A DNA stretch of 64,000 nucleotides from Roseiarcus sp963820095. GTDB lineage: Bacteria; Pseudomonadota; Alphaproteobacteria; Rhizobiales; Beijerinckiaceae. Where the stretch lies: NCBI GenBank assembly GCA_963820095.1, contig CAWFZA010000029.1:1-64000 (forward strand). Direction: 5' to 3'. Within the stretch, counting starts at the first letter, position 1, and each line of letters begins with the position of its first letter. Below are positions 8,673-16,809 of this stretch, piece by piece. The position numbers were made by a program, and so were the translations under genes. A model generated the notes under the pieces. It ran no database searches. It was given only the letters and a program-made list of their open reading frames with translations, and was not told the origin of the DNA.

Positions 8673-8995
8673 TGGTCACCTGAACGTAGCAAAGGAGACG
8701 ATCAGTTATATCTAACTTATGACATGAGCTAAGCCTCTTCAGTCCCAGCGTGAAGACCCCGAGGCGCGCGGCCGGCGGCAGGCATCACATCGACGCGTGC
8801 GCGCTAGTCGCGAGCGAGCCGCCGACAAACTCGCCATAGGCCGGCAGTAGGATCTGCCAGCCCCACCACGAAGAGGGCCTGCGCGACGTATGTGACAGAC
8901 TGTCGGCCGCTGGCTAGGCGAACCCTCAGCCTTCCTTCCAACCTACGCCGTCTTCATCGTCATCTGACCGCGAGCCACTTGGAGCAACCCCGCGT
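8673..8995. other. Spacer with gene scraps upstream of the DUF2971 gene
   Basis: The first ~60 bases are AT-rich and probably hold the promoter for the DUF2971 gene. Composition then returns to GC-rich, with a decayed pdeM tail at about 8806-8887 (listed separately). Nothing else with coding character is seen up to the ABC remnant. Confidence 0.5.
8806..8887 (-). pseudogene. Tail fragment of a second pdeM copy
   Basis: The reverse strand reads LPAYGEFVGGSLAT, matching LPAFGEFVGGSLVT near the C-terminus of the intact PdeM encoded at 16114-16809. At DNA level the stretch gagc-(g/a)-a-(g/c)ccgccgacaaactcgcca is nearly the same in both places. Only about 27 codons are left, with no start, so this is a dead duplicate or a scar of recombination with a related locus. 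Confidence 0.7.
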
Positions 8996-9345
8996 CTACA
9001 TGAATTGGTGAACCTCCTCGATGCTGCTCTCGGCCACCGGGCGATCGAAGACGATCTCGCCGCGCGCCATGGCGACGACGCGATCGCAACACTCAAACAC
9101 GTGCTGCATGTTGTGCGAAATGAAGAGGCCGGTGACGTTCTGCTTCTTCAGATCCCGCACGAAGCCGATCACCTTGTTGGTCTCTTTCACCGACAGATGG
9201 TTGGTTGGTTCGTCGAGGATCAGCACCTTCGACTTGAAATGCATGGCGCGGGCGATCGCCACGCCCTGCCTTTGCCCGCCTGACAATTCACCAACGAGCG
9301 CCTCGGGCGAGCGAAGATGGAGGTCGACATCGGCGATCCGAGCCG
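8996..9345 (-). pseudogene. Sugar ABC transporter ATPase, C-terminal half only
   Basis: The reading contains the ABC signature LSGGQRQGVAIARAM, Walker B VLILDEPTNHL and the H-loop FISHNMQHVF, ending normally at a stop codon (8998-8996). The pattern resembles the single-domain ATPases of ribose/fructose-type importers (FrcA-like). Walker A and the Q-loop are absent: upstream of about 9345 the frame continues into unrelated sequence that belongs to a gene on the other strand. It therefore cannot hydrolyse ATP and is a remnant. Confidence 0.82.
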
Positions 9346-9620
9346 CGGATTGGTCTCGTCGAACGAACAAACCTCTTGTCACGACCGAGGGATGGGCGTC
9401 CGTCATGTACCGCGACTGGCCGATGGCGGACTGGGATTGGATGATGGATGTCTGCGCCGCCGCCGTCGAACGGGCGGCCGCGACCGGACGCTGGGCGGCG
9501 ATCTGCACCTCGAACTTCTGCGGCCCTCAATACCATGGAATGTGGAGAGACATCGGCTGGCATCGAAGGCTGACGGACCTTATCAAGTCCGCCGCCATCG
9601 ATCCTGAGATTTGGGGGTAA
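9345..9620 (+). pseudogene. C-terminal fragment of a cellulase-like / sugar-locus protein
   Basis: From about 9345 to the stop at 9618-9620 the plus strand reads a Trp-rich, protein-like sequence: RRTNKPLVTTEGWASVMYRD, then DWPMADWDWMMDVCAAAVER, CTSNFCGPQYHGMWRDIGWH and RRLTDLIKSA. KPLVTTEGW and the alternating DW motifs recall the end of a cellulase-like TIM-barrel protein found beside sugar ABC transporters; I hold that family name loosely. There is no start or N-terminal barrel. Its truncation point coincides with that of the ABC remnant on the other strand. Confidence 0.5.
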
Positions 9621-9719
9621 AGGGACAAGGCCGGCGCTGAGGGCCGCCGTCCGCGGTTGCGCCCACGCCTCGACAATTCCATGGATCGGGTCAGGCTTCC
9701 AGAGCAGCGAGCGTTTGAG

Positions 9720-10139
9720 ATGACCACCGAACCCAAATGCACCACCGGCGGCTGCCTATGCGGGGCCTTCCGCTACGAAGCCATCGGCAAGCCGATCGGC
9801 TCGGGCCATTGCTATTGCGTCGATTGCCGCCGGGCCTCGGGCTCGGGTTTCATTCCGTTCATGGCCTTCAAGGCCGAGGCCGTACGCTTCACCGGCGAAG
9901 TCCGCGAGTTCCGCTCGATAGCGGCGAACGGCGGCGACGCGGTGCGCAACCGTTGCGCGAACTGCATGAGCCTGGTGTTCGGCGGCGAGGTCGGCAGGAC
10001 CGATTCTTACACGATCTACGCCGGCTCGCTGGACGACCCTTCCGCCTTCCATCCGAGCGTCGCCATCTTCGCCGCCGGCCGCCCGGACTGGGCGATCATC
10101 CCGCCGGGACTCGAGGTGTTCGACCGGATGCCGCGTTAG
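9720..10139 (+). CDS. GFA-family (glutathione-dependent formaldehyde-activating enzyme-like) zinc protein
   Basis: 139 residues from ATG 9720. Zinc ligands sit in the family positions: CLCG near residue 12, HCYCVDCRRASG, and NRCANCMS. GFA proteins have a Mss4-like beta fold with two zinc sites. The founding member (Gfa) speeds S-hydroxymethylglutathione formation in formaldehyde oxidation, but most family members, including short ones like this, have no proven activity. A longer in-frame start at 9657 would add 21 residues that look non-coding. The gene stands alone between an island scar and a dead esterase. Confidence 0.85.
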   Translation: MTTEPKCTTGGCLCGAFRYEAIGKPIGSGHCYCVDCRRASGSGFIPFMAFKAEAVRFTGEVREFRSIAANGGDAVRNRCANCMSLVFGGEVGRTDSYTIYAGSLDDPSAFHPSVAIFAAGRPDWAIIPPGLEVFDRMPR

Positions 10140-10150
10140 CCGAAATGGCG

Positions 10151-10383
10151 TCATCGGGCCAAGGCCCAGCATTGCGACAGGTCTTCGACCCAGGTCTGGC
10201 CATTGCTGAAGTGGCCGCCGACATAGGGCGCGAGCGGAATTTTGCCCGCCAGTTCCGAAAAAGATTCCCGGCGTCTGAAAGGCTGTCGCCGAATGCGAAA
10301 ATGCTCGTATAGGCGGCGGTCGCGGGCGTGGACGCGACCGCCACGGAGACTGCCAAAACCGCCAGCAGCGCGCGCTTGCTTAT
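10151..10383 (-). pseudogene. GDSL/SGNH esterase, N-terminal remnant
   Basis: The reverse strand reads a signal peptide (ALLAVLAVSVAVAS, then TPATAAYT) followed by IFAFGDSLSDAGNLF, the block-I serine motif of GDSL lipases. A +1 shift just after it restores ELAGKIPLAPYVGGHFSNGQ and TWVEDLSQCWALAR, then a stop at 10153-10151. Real enzymes of this kind have 300 or more residues with later Gly, Asn and Asp/His blocks; all are missing. Where the start should be, after GGGGGGAGAAGCG, the codon is ATA, not ATG. Three independent lesions make this a true pseudogene. Confidence 0.82.
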
Positions 10384-10509
10384 CGCTTCTCCCCCCGTTG
10401 CGACTAGACGGCGATCATTACCCGGACCGGACGGACGAGGGCGGGGCGCCGCAAGCTGGACACTGTCGCGTCGCTGCGCGATGGTCGAGCGTCTATTTGG
10501 AGCCCTGCC

Positions 10510-13500
10510 ATGGACGTGGGGGGGTGGCTTCGGAATCTCGGTCTCGAGCAATACGCGGCTGCTTTTCGCGAGAACGGGATCGACGAGCAGGCTCTCCGTC
10601 ATGTAACGGCGGAGGACCTCAGGCAGATCGGCGTCTCGACGGTCGGCGATCGGCGTAAGCTCCTGACCGCCATCGGGAAGTTCGCCGCCCCGTCGCGTTC
10701 GCCGCGTCGGCGCGCCTCGCCAAGTCTCGCGGCGCGGCTCAAGACCCCCGAGCTTTTCGGGGAGCGCCGCCCGATCACCGTGATGTTCTGCGATCTCGTC
10801 GGATCGACTGGCCTTGCGGCCAGTCTCGACGTCGAGGACTGGCGCAATTTGCTCAGCGCCTACCTCGATCGAGCCTCGGCCGCGGTGTCGCAAATGGGCG
10901 GGCGTGTCGTCAGAACGCTCGGCGACGGGTTGATGGCCCTGTTCGGACACCCGATCGCTGAGGAGAACGATTGCGAACGCGCGGTTCGCGCCGCCCTCGC
11001 CATTCACCGAGCCCTCGCCGAACTCAAATGCAAGACCGAAGGCTCGGGGCAGCCGGGGCTTGTCGCCCGCATCGGGATCGAGAGCGGAGCGGTGGTCGTG
11101 GACGCGGCCGGAGAAATCTTCGGCGACGCGCCCAATGTCGCCGCGCGCGTGCAGGCCTTGGCCGAGCCGGGAACGGTCATGGTCACCGCCCGCGTGCAGC
11201 GTCAGGTGTCCGGCCTGTTCGTCGCAGAGGACCGCGGCGCACATCTTCTGGAAGGCGCGCCCGAGCCGACGACGCTTTTTCGGATCGTGCGGGCGAGTGG
11301 AGGCAGACGCGCCGGAGCGCGCTTTCTCACCTCCCTCGTCGGGCGCAAGGAGGAGCTCGCGCTGCTGCGCCGGCGCTGGGAGCTCGCTCGCGAAGGCGCT
11401 GGCCAGCTCGTGCTCATCGTCGGCGAACCCGGCATCGGCAAGTCGCGACTCTTGGAGGAGTTTCGCGCGACGCTCGGTCAGACCCCGCACACCTGGTCCG
11501 AATTCTCATCGTCGCAACTCATGCAGAATACCCCTTTGCATCCGATCGCCGAATGGGGGCGCCAGCGGTTTGGCGCGGATGAGCCTGCCGACCGGCGCCT
11601 CGCCGACCTCGAGAATACGCTTCGGCTCATCGGCCTCGACCCCGCCGAACATGCGCCCCTGCTCGCGCCGCTGGTGGACATCCCCCTGACGGGCGAACGC
11701 GCAGCGAAGTTTGCGCCCGAGGAATTGCGCGAGCGGCAACTGGCAGCCCTGCTCGCATGGGTTCTCACGGGAGCGCGCACGCAGCCCATCGCGCTCGTGT
11801 TCGAGGACCTGCACTGGGCCGATCCGACCTCGCTTGATTTCCTTGAGACTCTGGCTGAAAAGGGCGCCCAGGCGCCGCTGCTGATCCTCGCGACCGCGCG
11901 GCCGGAATTCCGCCCGCACTGGAGGCCGCGCCCGCACCACAGCGCCATCGCGCTCAAGCCCCTCGATCGCGCCGATGTCGCGCGGATGGTCGGCGAACTC
12001 GCCTCTCGCCAAGCGCTGAGTCCAGAAGTGGTCGAGGACGTGAGCGAGCGCACCGCAGGAGTGCCCCTGTTCGTGGAGGAGGTTACGCGCCTTCTGCTCG
12101 AGCGCGGCGAGGCCGGCGCCTTGCAGGCGATTCCGCCGACGCTCCAGCATTCGTTCGCGGCGCGGCTCGACAGGCTCGGCGAAGCGCGCGAAGTCGCCCA
12201 GATCGGCGCCGTATTGGGCCGTGATTTTACTTACGCGCTGCTCAGCGCCGTGGGCGGGATCGGCAATTCAGCCCTTAAGCACGCGCTCGACAGGCTCGCC
12301 GACGCTGACCTCCTCGTCTCCGAAGGCGCCGGCTCGCAACGGAGCTATCGCTTCAAGCATACGCTCATCCAGGAGGCGGCCTACGAGAGCCTGCTCAAGA
12401 GAAGGCGCCAGGCGCTCCACCGCCGTGCGGCTGAAATCCTGACTGGACAGCCAGAGGCCGCGGCCACCGAGCCGGAAGTCATTGCCCACCATTTCACCGA
12501 AGCCGGCCTCGACGATCTTGCGATCGAATGGTGGGGCAAGGCCGGCGATCGCGCCTTGCGTCGCTCGGCCTTCCAGGAGGCGATCGCGCATCTCGGCCGA
12601 GCGATCGCGCTTGAGGACAAGGCGGCAGGTCCCGCCGCGCCGGCGACGATTTCAAAGGCGGAGGCGAACCGGAGGGTCAAGCTGCACACCGACTACGCTC
12701 TCGCGGTCTTGTGGTCGAAGGGTTACGCGGCGGACGAGACCAAGGCCGCGTTCGAACGCACGAGCGCTCTCGCGGCGCGCGCCGAACGTCCCGCTGAGCA
12801 GCTGTCTGCCATTTACGGTCAGTTTGTCTGGACTTGGACGCGCGGGGAATTCCGCGCGGCTCGGGATATTGCCGAACGTTCTCTCCGAGAGGCGGAAGCG
12901 GAAGGGCGAATTGCTGAGGCCCGCGCGATCCGCATCGGCCTCGGCGTCGCCTGCATGCAACTGGGAGACTTGCGCGAGGCGCGGACCCAGCTCGAATTGG
13001 GGCTTGGTCGTTTCGAGGAGGGCGCCGGCGAACTCAGGGAAAGGTTCGGCCTTGACGGCCCTGTGAGCGCCAGAGCTTTCCTCGCGCTTACGCTGTGGCT
13101 CTCAGGCGATCTTCCGCGCGGGCATGAATTGATCGAGGAGGCGATACGTTTCGCTGGCGAGCTTGGACACCCCCCGACCACCGCGACCGTGCTCATTTAC
13201 AAAATTGCGATTGAGATAGCGCGAAACGACTTCGAGAGCATTGTCGCCGACGCCGAGAGCTTTCTCAAGCTCAGCCAACAGCATGGCATGGCGTATTATC
13301 TGGCGCTTTCGCGCTTGTATCTGAGTTTGGGCCATACCCGGCTAGGCGGCGTCCAACGCATCGATGACTTCCGCCAGTCGCTGGCGGATTATCGGGATCA
13401 AGGCAATCGGGTCATCGTTCCTGGCTTTCTCGGAGTCCTTGCGAGGCTTGAAGCTCAAGCGCAGAACTATGAGCGAGGATTGGCGTTGATCGACGAAGCT

Positions 13501-13821
13501 TTGGCGATAAGCCAAGAAGGCGGCGATCGGCTTTACGATTCCAACCTGCATCGACTGCGCGGCAATATCCTGCTGAAGCGCGATCCCGCCAACCCTGATC
13601 CGGCCGGAGCCGCTTTCAAAACCTCCCTCGCGATCGCGAAGCAACAGGGCGCCCGGACCTTCGATCTGCTGGCCTCGCTTGCGCTCGCCAAGCTCTATCA
13701 ATCGACTGGCCGTCCTGTCGAAGCGCGCGCCGTCCTCGTGCCCGCGCTCGAAGGCTTTTCGCCGACCCGGAAGATGCCGGCGATCGCCAAGGCGCAGGCC
13801 CTGCTGCAGCGTTTGGCGTAG
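10510..13821 (+). CDS. SAM domain - class III nucleotidyl cyclase - AAA ATPase - TPR protein
   Basis: 1103 residues in one intact frame. Order: SAM domain (about 2-60; WLRNLGLEQYAAAFRENGID), class III cyclase domain (about 75-250) with the two metal-binding aspartates in VMFCDLVGSTG and RTLGDGLMALFG, then an AAA/STAND-type ATPase from about residue 275 (VGRKEELALLRR, Walker A GEPGIGKSRLLEE, Walker B LVFEDLHWADPTSLD), then ~500 residues of TPR-like helices. This build is common in soil alphaproteobacteria and is thought to be a signalling scaffold that may make cAMP; no membrane part is present. ATG 10510 follows an AT-poor leader without a strong ribosome site. It stands alone. Confidence 0.92.
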   Translation: MDVGGWLRNLGLEQYAAAFRENGIDEQALRHVTAEDLRQIGVSTVGDRRKLLTAIGKFAAPSRSPRRRASPSLAARLKTPELFGERRPITVMFCDLVGSTGLAASLDVEDWRNLLSAYLDRASAAVSQMGGRVVRTLGDGLMALFGHPIAEENDCERAVRAALAIHRALAELKCKTEGSGQPGLVARIGIESGAVVVDAAGEIFGDAPNVAARVQALAEPGTVMVTARVQRQVSGLFVAEDRGAHLLEGAPEPTTLFRIVRASGGRRAGARFLTSLVGRKEELALLRRRWELAREGAGQLVLIVGEPGIGKSRLLEEFRATLGQTPHTWSEFSSSQLMQNTPLHPIAEWGRQRFGADEPADRRLADLENTLRLIGLDPAEHAPLLAPLVDIPLTGERAAKFAPEELRERQLAALLAWVLTGARTQPIALVFEDLHWADPTSLDFLETLAEKGAQAPLLILATARPEFRPHWRPRPHHSAIALKPLDRADVARMVGELASRQALSPEVVEDVSERTAGVPLFVEEVTRLLLERGEAGALQAIPPTLQHSFAARLDRLGEAREVAQIGAVLGRDFTYALLSAVGGIGNSALKHALDRLADADLLVSEGAGSQRSYRFKHTLIQEAAYESLLKRRRQALHRRAAEILTGQPEAAATEPEVIAHHFTEAGLDDLAIEWWGKAGDRALRRSAFQEAIAHLGRAIALEDKAAGPAAPATISKAEANRRVKLHTDYALAVLWSKGYAADETKAAFERTSALAARAERPAEQLSAIYGQFVWTWTRGEFRAARDIAERSLREAEAEGRIAEARAIRIGLGVACMQLGDLREARTQLELGLGRFEEGAGELRERFGLDGPVSARAFLALTLWLSGDLPRGHELIEEAIRFAGELGHPPTTATVLIYKIAIEIARNDFESIVADAESFLKLSQQHGMAYYLALSRLYLSLGHTRLGGVQRIDDFRQSLADYRDQGNRVIVPGFLGVLARLEAQAQNYERGLALIDEALAISQEGGDRLYDSNLHRLRGNILLKRDPANPDPAGAAFKTSLAIAKQQGARTFDLLASLALAKLYQSTGRPVEARAVLVPALEGFSPTRKMPAIAKAQALLQRLA

Positions 13822-13840
13822 AGCGCCTTCGGCGCCTTTT
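13822..13840 (+). terminator. Probable intrinsic terminator after the cyclase gene
   Basis: GCGCC-TTC-GGCGC followed by CTTTTC starts right at the stop codon of the cyclase/TPR gene. The stem is short (5 bp) and the T-run brief. Confidence 0.5.
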
Positions 13841-13930
13841 CGGCCTTCTGCGAGCGCGCTATATCGACCGCGCGAGGCAACGTCCTCCCCCCTCTTCAGG
13901 GTCCAAGTCCGGGACGGCCCGGCCCTCCTT

Positions 13931-14262
13931 ATGGGGTTCGCCGTGGCTTGGGTCTATCTCGGTATTGCGGGCGTCCTGGAAGTTGCGTGGGCTTGCGCGA
14001 TGAAGCAGTCCGATGGCTTCACGCGGCCATGGCCTGCCGTCATCGCGATCAGCGCCATGCTTGGAAGCGTCGGCCTGCTCGCGCTCGCAATGCGGACGAT
14101 TCCTCTCGGCACGGCCTATCCGATCTGGACCGGAATCGGGGCGACGGCGCGTTCCTGATCGGGGTTGCGATTCTCGGTGAGCAAGCGAGCGCAGCCCGCG
14201 TCATGGCCGCGACGCTCATCATCGCCGGCCTCGTGATGACGAAGGTGAGCAGCGCTTCGTGA
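13931..14262 (+). CDS. SMR-family efflux protein SugE-like, frameshifted
   Basis: Small multidrug resistance transporters have four membrane helices and ~105 residues. From ATG 13931 the first 70 codons read WVYLGIAGVLEVAWACAMKQ with the conserved Glu of the family, then LGTAYPIWTGIGA. At about 14140 the frame must change to continue AFLIGVAILGEQASAARVMA and end at TGA 14262. One missing base in GGGGCGACGGCG explains it. If the shift is a sequencing error this is a normal SugE (guanidinium or quaternary ammonium exporter); otherwise the protein lacks helices 3-4. Confidence 0.75.
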
Positions 14263-14305
14263 GCGCTTCGGGCGCTCCATGACCGCGATCCTTCGCAGCT
14301 GATGC

Positions 14306-14779
14306 TCAACGCCGGATCAGCACGACGCCGCCGATCAAGAGCGCAACCCCGATCAGGCGCGGCGCGTCAATCGGACGTTGGGTCAGGCCCAGCCATCCGA
14401 AATGGTCGAACGCCACCGAAGCGAGCATCTGGCCAGTGATGACAAGCCCGATGAACGTCGCAGCGCCAATCTGCGGCACGAGAAAAATGCCGAGGCCAAT
14501 GAAAGCGGCTCCGAAGGCGCCGCCACTCCATGCCCACCACGGCACCGGCCCTGCCAGGTTCGCTGCGGGAACCGGGTCACGGAACGCGAGGACGACCAAA
14601 ACCATGCAAGCCAGGCCCACCGCGTAGCTCATGAAGCCGGACCAAGCGCCAGACTGGAGGGCTCCACGCAGGTTGGCGTTCAGCGCCTGCTGAATGACGA
14701 CGCTGATTCCCGCCGCAATTGCGAGGAGAGCAGGAAGAAGAGCGCTGAGCATCGAGGCTATGCCTTTCGGGAGGTCCAA
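14306..14779 (-). CDS. DUF606 / YdcZ-type DMT-superfamily membrane protein
   Basis: 157 residues with five hydrophobic helices. The first has LLPALLAIAAGISVVIQQAL followed by NANLRGALQSG, and a late block reads GAATFIGLVITGQMLASVAF then DHFGWLG; both are diagnostic of the YdcZ/DUF606 half-size drug/metabolite transporters. These work as dimers; the substrate is unknown. It is convergent with the SMR gene. Start ATG at 14779; an internal ATG (SALLPALL) 9 codons later is possible. Confidence 0.85.
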   Translation of the reverse strand: MDLPKGIASMLSALLPALLAIAAGISVVIQQALNANLRGALQSGAWSGFMSYAVGLACMVLVVLAFRDPVPAANLAGPVPWWAWSGGAFGAAFIGLGIFLVPQIGAATFIGLVITGQMLASVAFDHFGWLGLTQRPIDAPRLIGVALLIGGVVLIRR

Positions 14780-14810
14780 ACACGAATTGGAGAGAGAACA
14801 CGGAGGACGC

Positions 14811-15389
14811 TCAAGTGAGGTCGTGCAGATCCTTTTGCGTCGGCTCGCTCACGCGGAACTCCGAGAAGACGACCGTCAGTCCTGCTCGCTCCGGCGTGCA
14901 ACACATCGGACCCACGCTATAGCTCTTGGCGATCGGAAACGGACAGAGCCGCATGAGCGGCCAGACCTTTCCGTCGCTCGACAGCTGGAGCCGCAGAGCG
15001 CCGGCTTTCACGGTGACGCGCATCCGGAAGTCGGATGCGTCGTCATGATATGCAGCCGCGGCCCAATCGGATTTGCCAATCGTCAGCACGCTGCTCGCCA
15101 TCGGCTTGCCGTCGGAGAGTTCGACCCCGGCCTTGATCCACTCGTTGTTTGAAAAGCGCACCATCAGTCCGGCCTGGTCGTAGAGCTCGCGATATTGCGC
15201 CTGGATGCGCATCTCCGCCGTGAAGTCGCCCACGGTCTCGAAGCCAAAGAAATGACCGGTGTCACGGGTGAACCCATAATGCGTCTCACGCCAGAAATCG
15301 GTCGATCGATCGGTGGTGACAGTGAGCGCGCCGCCGTCGAGGCGCCAGACGGCCGGTTCGTTCAACCAAGTGCATCGCGCGAAAGTCAT
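14811..15389 (-). CDS. DUF1349 (YesU-like) beta-jellyroll protein
   Basis: 192 residues, cytoplasmic, one domain. Landmarks: WRLDGGALTVTTDRSTDFWR near the start, YRELYDQAGLMVRFSNNEWI, KAGVELSDGKPMASSVLT and SDFRMRVTVKAGALRLQLSS. This is the DUF1349 fold, concanavalin-like, sometimes labelled a regulator of enolase by weak analogy; the actual role is unknown. It lies between two small membrane transporters with gaps of about 30 bases on each side, on one strand with both, so the three may be cotranscribed. Confidence 0.85.
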   Translation of the reverse strand: MTFARCTWLNEPAVWRLDGGALTVTTDRSTDFWRETHYGFTRDTGHFFGFETVGDFTAEMRIQAQYRELYDQAGLMVRFSNNEWIKAGVELSDGKPMASSVLTIGKSDWAAAAYHDDASDFRMRVTVKAGALRLQLSSDGKVWPLMRLCPFPIAKSYSVGPMCCTPERAGLTVVFSEFRVSEPTQKDLHDLT

Positions 15390-15419
15390 GGGCGTTGTCA
15401 GGTGGTCAATCTCACGAAC

Positions 15420-16028
15420 TCATGAGCCCACTATGAGTTTCAGGGCGATCGTCCACATCGTCAGGGCGACGAGCGCTTCCAGCGCTCGCCAGGACGCCGG
15501 GCTCGAGAAAATGGGCCGCAGCCACATCGCTCCGTAGCCCAGGGCGAAGAAAAAGAGGAACGATCCGGTCATCGCTCCCAAAGCGAACGACGCCTCCTCG
15601 CCCGGAAATCGCGTCGAGATCGCGCCCAGCAGTATGACCGTGTCGAGATAGACGTGAGGATTGAGCCAGGTCAGCGCTAGGCAGGTCGCCAAAGTCCGTG
15701 GAAGGCTGGAGGCGCGGCTCTCCTCGGCCGCAAGCGTCCTGGACGATCGCAAGGCGGAATAGAGATTGCGCGCCCCGTACCAGATCAGGAACGCGGCGCC
15801 TCCATAGCGCATGGCCGGAAGGAACAATGGCGCGGCGACGGCAATTTGCCGGAAGCTCGTCACGCCGAGCCCGATCAGGACCGCGTCCGACAGGCTGCAC
15901 GCAAGACAGACCGCAAAGACATGCTTGCCCATGAGGCCCTGGCGCAGAACAAAAGCGTTCTGCGCGCCGATCGCGACGATCAGACTGAGGCCCGACAGGA
16001 GGCCTGTCACGCTAACCGAAACGCTCAT
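15420..16028 (-). CDS. argO: LysE/ArgO-family amino acid exporter
   Basis: 202 residues, six predicted membrane helices. The N-terminal LSLIVAIGAQNAFVLRQGL and the middle TCLALTWLNPHVYLDTVILL (with the Asn-Pro-His of the family) are the classic LysE/ArgO blocks. The family exports arginine, lysine or analogues such as canavanine; the symbol is given for the subgroup, not for proven specificity. No LysG/ArgP-type regulator is adjacent, which is unusual, as one is often divergent. Confidence 0.88.
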   Translation of the reverse strand: MSVSVSVTGLLSGLSLIVAIGAQNAFVLRQGLMGKHVFAVCLACSLSDAVLIGLGVTSFRQIAVAAPLFLPAMRYGGAAFLIWYGARNLYSALRSSRTLAAEESRASSLPRTLATCLALTWLNPHVYLDTVILLGAISTRFPGEEASFALGAMTGSFLFFFALGYGAMWLRPIFSSPASWRALEALVALTMWTIALKLIVGS

Positions 16029-16113
16029 GCCTCGCCAAATCCCGGAGACCAGGCAGAGCCGACGCTCGGGCTGATTTGATCTGGTTACAGCAATAGCTTC
16101 GCCTAGGGTAGGC

Positions 16114-16809
16114 CTACGGCGTTCGACTCCGAACCGCAGCAGGGTCGCCTGGCGTTACGTCAAAGACGCCTCGGGTCGTCGCAATGAGCACCCGCTCGTC
16201 ATCGCATGGGGTCACGAGCGAACCGCCGACAAACTCGCCAAAGGCAGGCAGCACGATCTGCCTTTTCCCCACCACAAAGCAGGGCGTGCGAAGCGAATCC
16301 CGCCCCGGTCCGTTGAGGCGGACGACCGGGTGGAGATGGCCCGCGAGCACCAGAGGCCCGGCGCGATGGGCGCCTTCAATGGGGTGGTGCCGGCACTCGA
16401 TCCCCGCGAGCAACGCCGGCGCCTTGACGGACGAAAAGCCGCACTCGGAATAGGCCCGCTCGGCCCCGCGATCGTGATTGCCGAGCACGATCGTGAAGGC
16501 GAGCGACGCCCAGCGCTCCCGCCAGGCGCAGAGCGATTTGAGAAGGCCCGGCGTCATCGCGGCGCGCGCATGGGTGAAATCGCCAAGCACCGCAACATGC
16601 CGAGGCTGGATCATGTCGATCAATTCGGCGAGGCGCCTGAGCGTCTCCTCGCTGACGCCAGTCGGCGCGGGCGCGCCCAGCGCGCGGAAGGTTGCCGCCT
16701 TGCCGAGATGCAGATCCGCGACAAATAGGGTTTTCGCGTCCGGCGCGAAAACCGCGCGCTCCGGCAAAAGCTTCAGGACTCCGGCGCGCACAGCCTCAAG
16801 CGCGTTCAA
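16114..16809 (-). CDS. pdeM: Ligase-associated DNA damage response endonuclease PdeM
   Basis: 231 residues, calcineurin-like metallophosphoesterase. Metal ligand motifs appear in order: VADLHLGKAATFR (Asp, His), VLGDFTHARA (Gly-Asp), VLGNHDRGAE (Asn-His-Asp) and VLAGHLHPVVR (Gly-His-x-His). It overlaps the upstream Lhr helicase by the ATGA junction at 16806-16809, so translation is coupled. In the full cassette an ATP-dependent ligase and a metallo-beta-lactamase exonuclease precede the helicase; both are missing here. Part of its tail is duplicated at 8806-8887. Confidence 0.93.
   Translation of the reverse strand: MNALEAVRAGVLKLLPERAVFAPDAKTLFVADLHLGKAATFRALGAPAPTGVSEETLRRLAELIDMIQPRHVAVLGDFTHARAAMTPGLLKSLCAWRERWASLAFTIVLGNHDRGAERAYSECGFSSVKAPALLAGIECRHHPIEGAHRAGPLVLAGHLHPVVRLNGPGRDSLRTPCFVVGKRQIVLPAFGEFVGGSLVTPCDDERVLIATTRGVFDVTPGDPAAVRSRTP

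Noticed and set aside
10384..11490. 464-codon frame on the minus strand opposite the cyclase gene
   Set aside because: Only its last part (10151-10383) holds real homology (GDSL esterase). The rest is a shadow of the cyclase domain in high-GC DNA.
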